Positions 35,938-37,143 of a DNA stretch of 37,143 nt are shown here, one piece after another. Origin of the DNA: Mycolicibacter senuensis (lineage in GTDB: Bacteria > Actinomycetota > Actinomycetes > Mycobacteriales > Mycobacteriaceae). The translations under genes and the position numbers were made by a program. Location of the stretch: assembly GCF_003284925.1 (NCBI RefSeq), contig NZ_QMEX01000028.1, forward strand, positions 1 through 37,143, written 5' to 3'. The notes beneath the pieces are model-generated. The model had not been told where the DNA came from, did not search any database, and saw only the letters and a list, made by a program, of their open reading frames with translations. How positions within the stretch are numbered: position 1 is the stretch's first letter; each line of letters starts with the position of its first letter.

Positions 35938-35974
35938 CCCCCACATTCCCCACAATGTGGGGGGAATGTGGGGG
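35938..35974. repeat. Right integrase arm-type sites, nested palindrome
   Basis: AATGTGGGGG occurs at 35954-35963 and 35965-35974, with the same 11-bp period as at the left end. The complement CCCCCACATT is at 35938-35947 and a partial one (CCCCACA) follows to 35954, so the whole forms a near-perfect inverted repeat of two sites on each strand. It lies between the integrase promoter and attR. Confidence 0.6.
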
Positions 35975-36000
35975 AATCAGCCCCAAAACACGGTCTGACC

Positions 36001-36087
36001 TGGTGCGGGCGGAGGGACTCGAACCCTCACGCTCTTTCGAGCAATGGCACCTAAAACCATCGTGTATGCCAATTCCACCACGCCCGC
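36001..36087 (-). tRNA. tRNA-Leu (anticodon UAG)
   Basis: The minus strand folds into a class II tRNA: acceptor GCGGGCG with CGCCCGC, discriminator A and an encoded CCA (36003-36001); anticodon stem ATGGT/GCCAT with loop TTTAGGT, giving anticodon TAG, which reads CUA and other CUN leucine codons; a long variable arm (TGCTCGAAAGAGCG); and a T-arm GAGGG-TTCGAGT-CCCTC. It is the integration target. Its last 25 bases are the att core, so the 3' end and CCA now come from the island, while the body is chromosomal. Confidence 0.95.
36003..36027. repeat. attR core: tRNA-Leu 3' end
   Basis: The right copy of the 25-bp direct repeat, identical to 10332-10356, inside the intact tRNA-Leu gene. Confidence 0.88.
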
Positions 36088-36098
36088 GCGGCGTAGCG

Positions 36099-36129
36099 AT
36101 GGTACCGCCGGCCTCGGGATGCGCGGCAA
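36099..36129 (-). promoter_or_regulatory. Promoter of tRNA-Leu
   Basis: On the minus strand TTGCCG (36129-36124) and TACCAT (36104-36099), 19 bp apart, with the tRNA 5' end 11 nt beyond. The spacing is slightly long. Confidence 0.35.
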
Positions 36130-36139
36130 GGTGGCGCGG

Positions 36140-36145
36140 TACCGT
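36140..36145 (+). promoter_or_regulatory. -10 of the LprD-like gene (leaderless candidate)
   Basis: TACCGT lies 6 nt before the GTG at 36152. The intervening CAAGGG could equally act as a very close ribosome site. Confidence 0.35.
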
Positions 36146-36151
36146 CAAGGG

Positions 36152-36526
36152 GTGTCCACTACACGGCGTCGGAGACCGGCACTGATCGTGCTGGTGATCG
36201 TCGCCGCCTGCGCGTGTCTGGCGCTGGGGTGGTGGCAGTGGACCCGATTCCAGGAGCTCAACGGCAACTTCCAGAACCTCGGCTACGCCCTGCAGTGGCC
36301 GCTGTTCGCCTGGTTCTGCGTATACGCCTACCGCAAATTCGTCCGCTACGAAGAGGCGCCGCCCGAGCCGCACCGACCCGATACGGTGACCGAGATACCG
36401 GCCGGGCTGCTGCCGGAACGGCCCGGGCCCGCCGCCACCCCGACCGACGACGCCGCACTGCGCGACTACAACGCCTACTTGGCCGAACTCACCGAGAACG
36501 ACCGGAAGAACAGGAACACCGCATGA
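36152..36526 (+). CDS. Conserved mycobacterial membrane protein (LprD/Rv1343c-like)
   Basis: A 124-residue protein. A basic N-terminus (VSTTRRRRP) leads into a first hydrophobic helix (ALIVLVIVAACACLALGWWQW), then FQNLGYALQWPLFAWFCVYAYRKFVRYEE with a second helix, and a Pro-rich cytosolic tail ending YNAYLAELTENDRKN. This agrees with what I recall of M. tuberculosis Rv1343c, annotated as lipoprotein LprD although the Cys context (AACAC) is a weak lipobox. Function unknown. The next gene starts in an ATGA overlap, the same pairing as Rv1343c-Rv1342c. The GTG at 36152 removes an upstream stretch that would run into the tRNA. Confidence 0.75.
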   Translation: MSTTRRRRPALIVLVIVAACACLALGWWQWTRFQELNGNFQNLGYALQWPLFAWFCVYAYRKFVRYEEAPPEPHRPDTVTEIPAGLLPERPGPAATPTDDAALRDYNAYLAELTENDRKNRNTA

Positions 36527-36864
36527 CCGAGACCCCCGCCCAGGCCGCTCCCGCCGAGAAGATCCGCAGCGCGCTGCTGCCCTACCGGGTGCTGGCGTGG
36601 GCAACCGGTGTGTGGCTGATCGCGCTGTGCTACGAGATCGTGGTCCGCTACGTGGTCAAGGTGGACAACCCGCCCACCTGGATCGGCGTGGTGCACGGCT
36701 GGGTGTACTTCGCCTACCTGTTGGCCACGTTCAACCTGGCGGTCAAAGTGCGCTGGCCGCTCGGCAAGACCATCGGGGTATTGCTGGCGGGCACCATTCC
36801 ACTGTGCGGCATCATCGTCGAGCATTTCCAGTCGCGAAACATCAAGGCCCAGTTCAACCTCTGA
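36523..36864 (+). CDS. DUF3817 membrane protein (Rv1342c-like)
   Basis: A 113-residue integral membrane protein with three helices: YRVLAWATGVWLIALCYEIVVRYV, then VVHGWVYFAYLLATFNLAVKV, then TIGVLLAGTIPLCGIIVEH, and a short basic end. The HGW...Y motif and the PLGKTIG loop are typical of DUF3817, a widespread actinobacterial family of unknown function. It is translationally coupled to the LprD-like gene by a 4-base overlap, so the two products probably act together in the membrane. Confidence 0.82.
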   Translation: MTETPAQAAPAEKIRSALLPYRVLAWATGVWLIALCYEIVVRYVVKVDNPPTWIGVVHGWVYFAYLLATFNLAVKVRWPLGKTIGVLLAGTIPLCGIIVEHFQSRNIKAQFNL

Positions 36865-36873
36865 CACACCGGC

Positions 36874-37143
36874 TCAGTTTGCGGGCGGGTTCACCCAACG
36901 CTCCACCCCACCGTGGCGCGAGCAGGAACCGCTGCGGCGCTTACTGAACGAATAGGTGCCGTCGCGGCAGACGGCGCTGGCCCCGGCCGGCGGGGCCACG
37001 ACCTCAATCGACGTCGCCGGTGGCGGCACCACCGCGATCGACGTCGCCGGTGGCGGCACGGTCGTGTGGGAGGGCACCGGCGCGGGCGGGGACATCAGCG
37101 GGGCCGGCGGCGAAGGCGACTCCGTCACGGTGACGGTCTGTGT
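36874..37143 (-). CDS. Secreted Pro-rich protein with DUF3761-type C-terminus, N-terminus cut by window edge
   Basis: The last 89 residues are visible; the start lies beyond the window. A Pro/Val/Thr-rich stretch contains a 10-residue tandem repeat (PPPATSIAVV, PPPATSIEVV). The C-terminal domain reads VCRDGTYSFSKRRSGSCSRHGGVERWVNPPAN, matching the short Cys-containing DUF3761 motif (CxDGTYSxSxxxxGxCSxHGGV), usually found at the end of exported or cell-wall proteins. Function unknown. It is convergent with the DUF3817 gene, with 9 bases between stops. Confidence 0.75.
   Translation of the reverse strand, partial: TQTVTVTESPSPPAPLMSPPAPVPSHTTVPPPATSIAVVPPPATSIEVVAPPAGASAVCRDGTYSFSKRRSGSCSRHGGVERWVNPPAN
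37007..37059. repeat. 30-bp tandem repeat, two units
   Basis: 23 bases beginning ATCGACGTCGCCGG are identical at 37007-37029 and 37037-37059. The 30-bp unit keeps the reading frame and encodes the 10-residue Pro-rich repeat. Confidence 0.7.

Larger units (their letters stand above)
10332..36027. mobile_element. tRNA-Leu-integrated genomic island, about 25.7 kb
   Basis: The element is bounded by two identical 25-bp copies of the 3' end of tRNA-Leu(UAG): a fragment at 10332-10356 and the end of the intact gene at 36003-36027. A tyrosine integrase lies inside attR and an excisionase-like gene inside attL, the usual polarity. Replication genes (29.5-34.3 kb) and cargo (10.8-29.2 kb) fill the interior. 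No terminase, portal, capsid, tail or lysis gene, and no FtsK/TraB-type translocase or relaxase is recognisable. I therefore infer a satellite-like or mobilisable integrative element. Confidence 0.88.

Noticed and set aside
10332..36027. A complete temperate prophage
   Set aside because: No terminase, portal, capsid, tail, holin or lysin could be recognised among the genes, and the length is short for a mycobacteriophage.

Overview
The window is high-GC actinobacterial DNA from a Mycobacterium-group chromosome, probably a non-tuberculous species. The evidence is recognisable mycobacterial genes (cysS1, the FAS-I synthase fas, an Rv2525c-like Tat protein, an LprD-like/DUF3817 pair), a PGRS glycine-repeat protein, many GTG starts and several apparently leaderless promoters. 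Names come from remembered family features and were not checked against a database.

Left chromosomal part (1-10331): a partial secreted Met-rich protein; cysS, rlmB and a secreted glycerophosphodiester phosphodiesterase read rightward as one compact unit; then the 3' third of an ArsB-type pump joined directly to the 5' third of fas. Both genes on this minus-strand side are broken at the same point near 4,297. Behind fas come its usual neighbour (DUF1906/Rv2525c-like), an MFS transporter and a DUF732 secreted protein.

Mobile island (10332-36027, about 25.7 kb): it lies between two identical 25-bp copies of the 3' end of a tRNA-Leu(UAG) gene, whose full copy is at the right end. It carries a tyrosine integrase beside attR, an excisionase-like protein beside attL, and paired AATGTGGGGG motifs at both ends that look like integrase arm sites. 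It has a five-gene replication operon (TTG-started HTH protein, unknown, membrane peptide, primase-polymerase, helicase) chained by 4-nt overlaps, plus a DUF2637 protein. I see no capsid, tail, terminase or conjugative translocase gene, so it resembles a phage-satellite or integrative element rather than a complete phage.

Island cargo falls in two blocks. Block one (11.9-17.5 kb) encodes exported or surface products: a PGRS protein with a signal-peptide N-terminus instead of a PE domain, two secreted DUF732-type proteins, and a Ser/Thr kinase whose extracellular part combines DUF732 with a module shared only with its secreted neighbour. Block two (17.7-29.2 kb) looks like a defence or genome-conflict region: a serine recombinase with an inverted repeat over its promoter, an uncharacterised membrane/soluble divergent pair, a shortened KPDRM-type protein, a DUF5131 three-Cys protein with its TcmP partner, a single-chain type ISP-like restriction-modification enzyme and a nuclease-like partner.

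Right chromosomal part (36001-37143): tRNA-Leu, the LprD-like and DUF3817 membrane proteins, and a partial DUF3761-type secreted protein. The two leads most worth following are the exported-protein/kinase block and the TcmP/DUF5131 plus ISP block. The fas/arsB junction needs checking as a possible assembly error.
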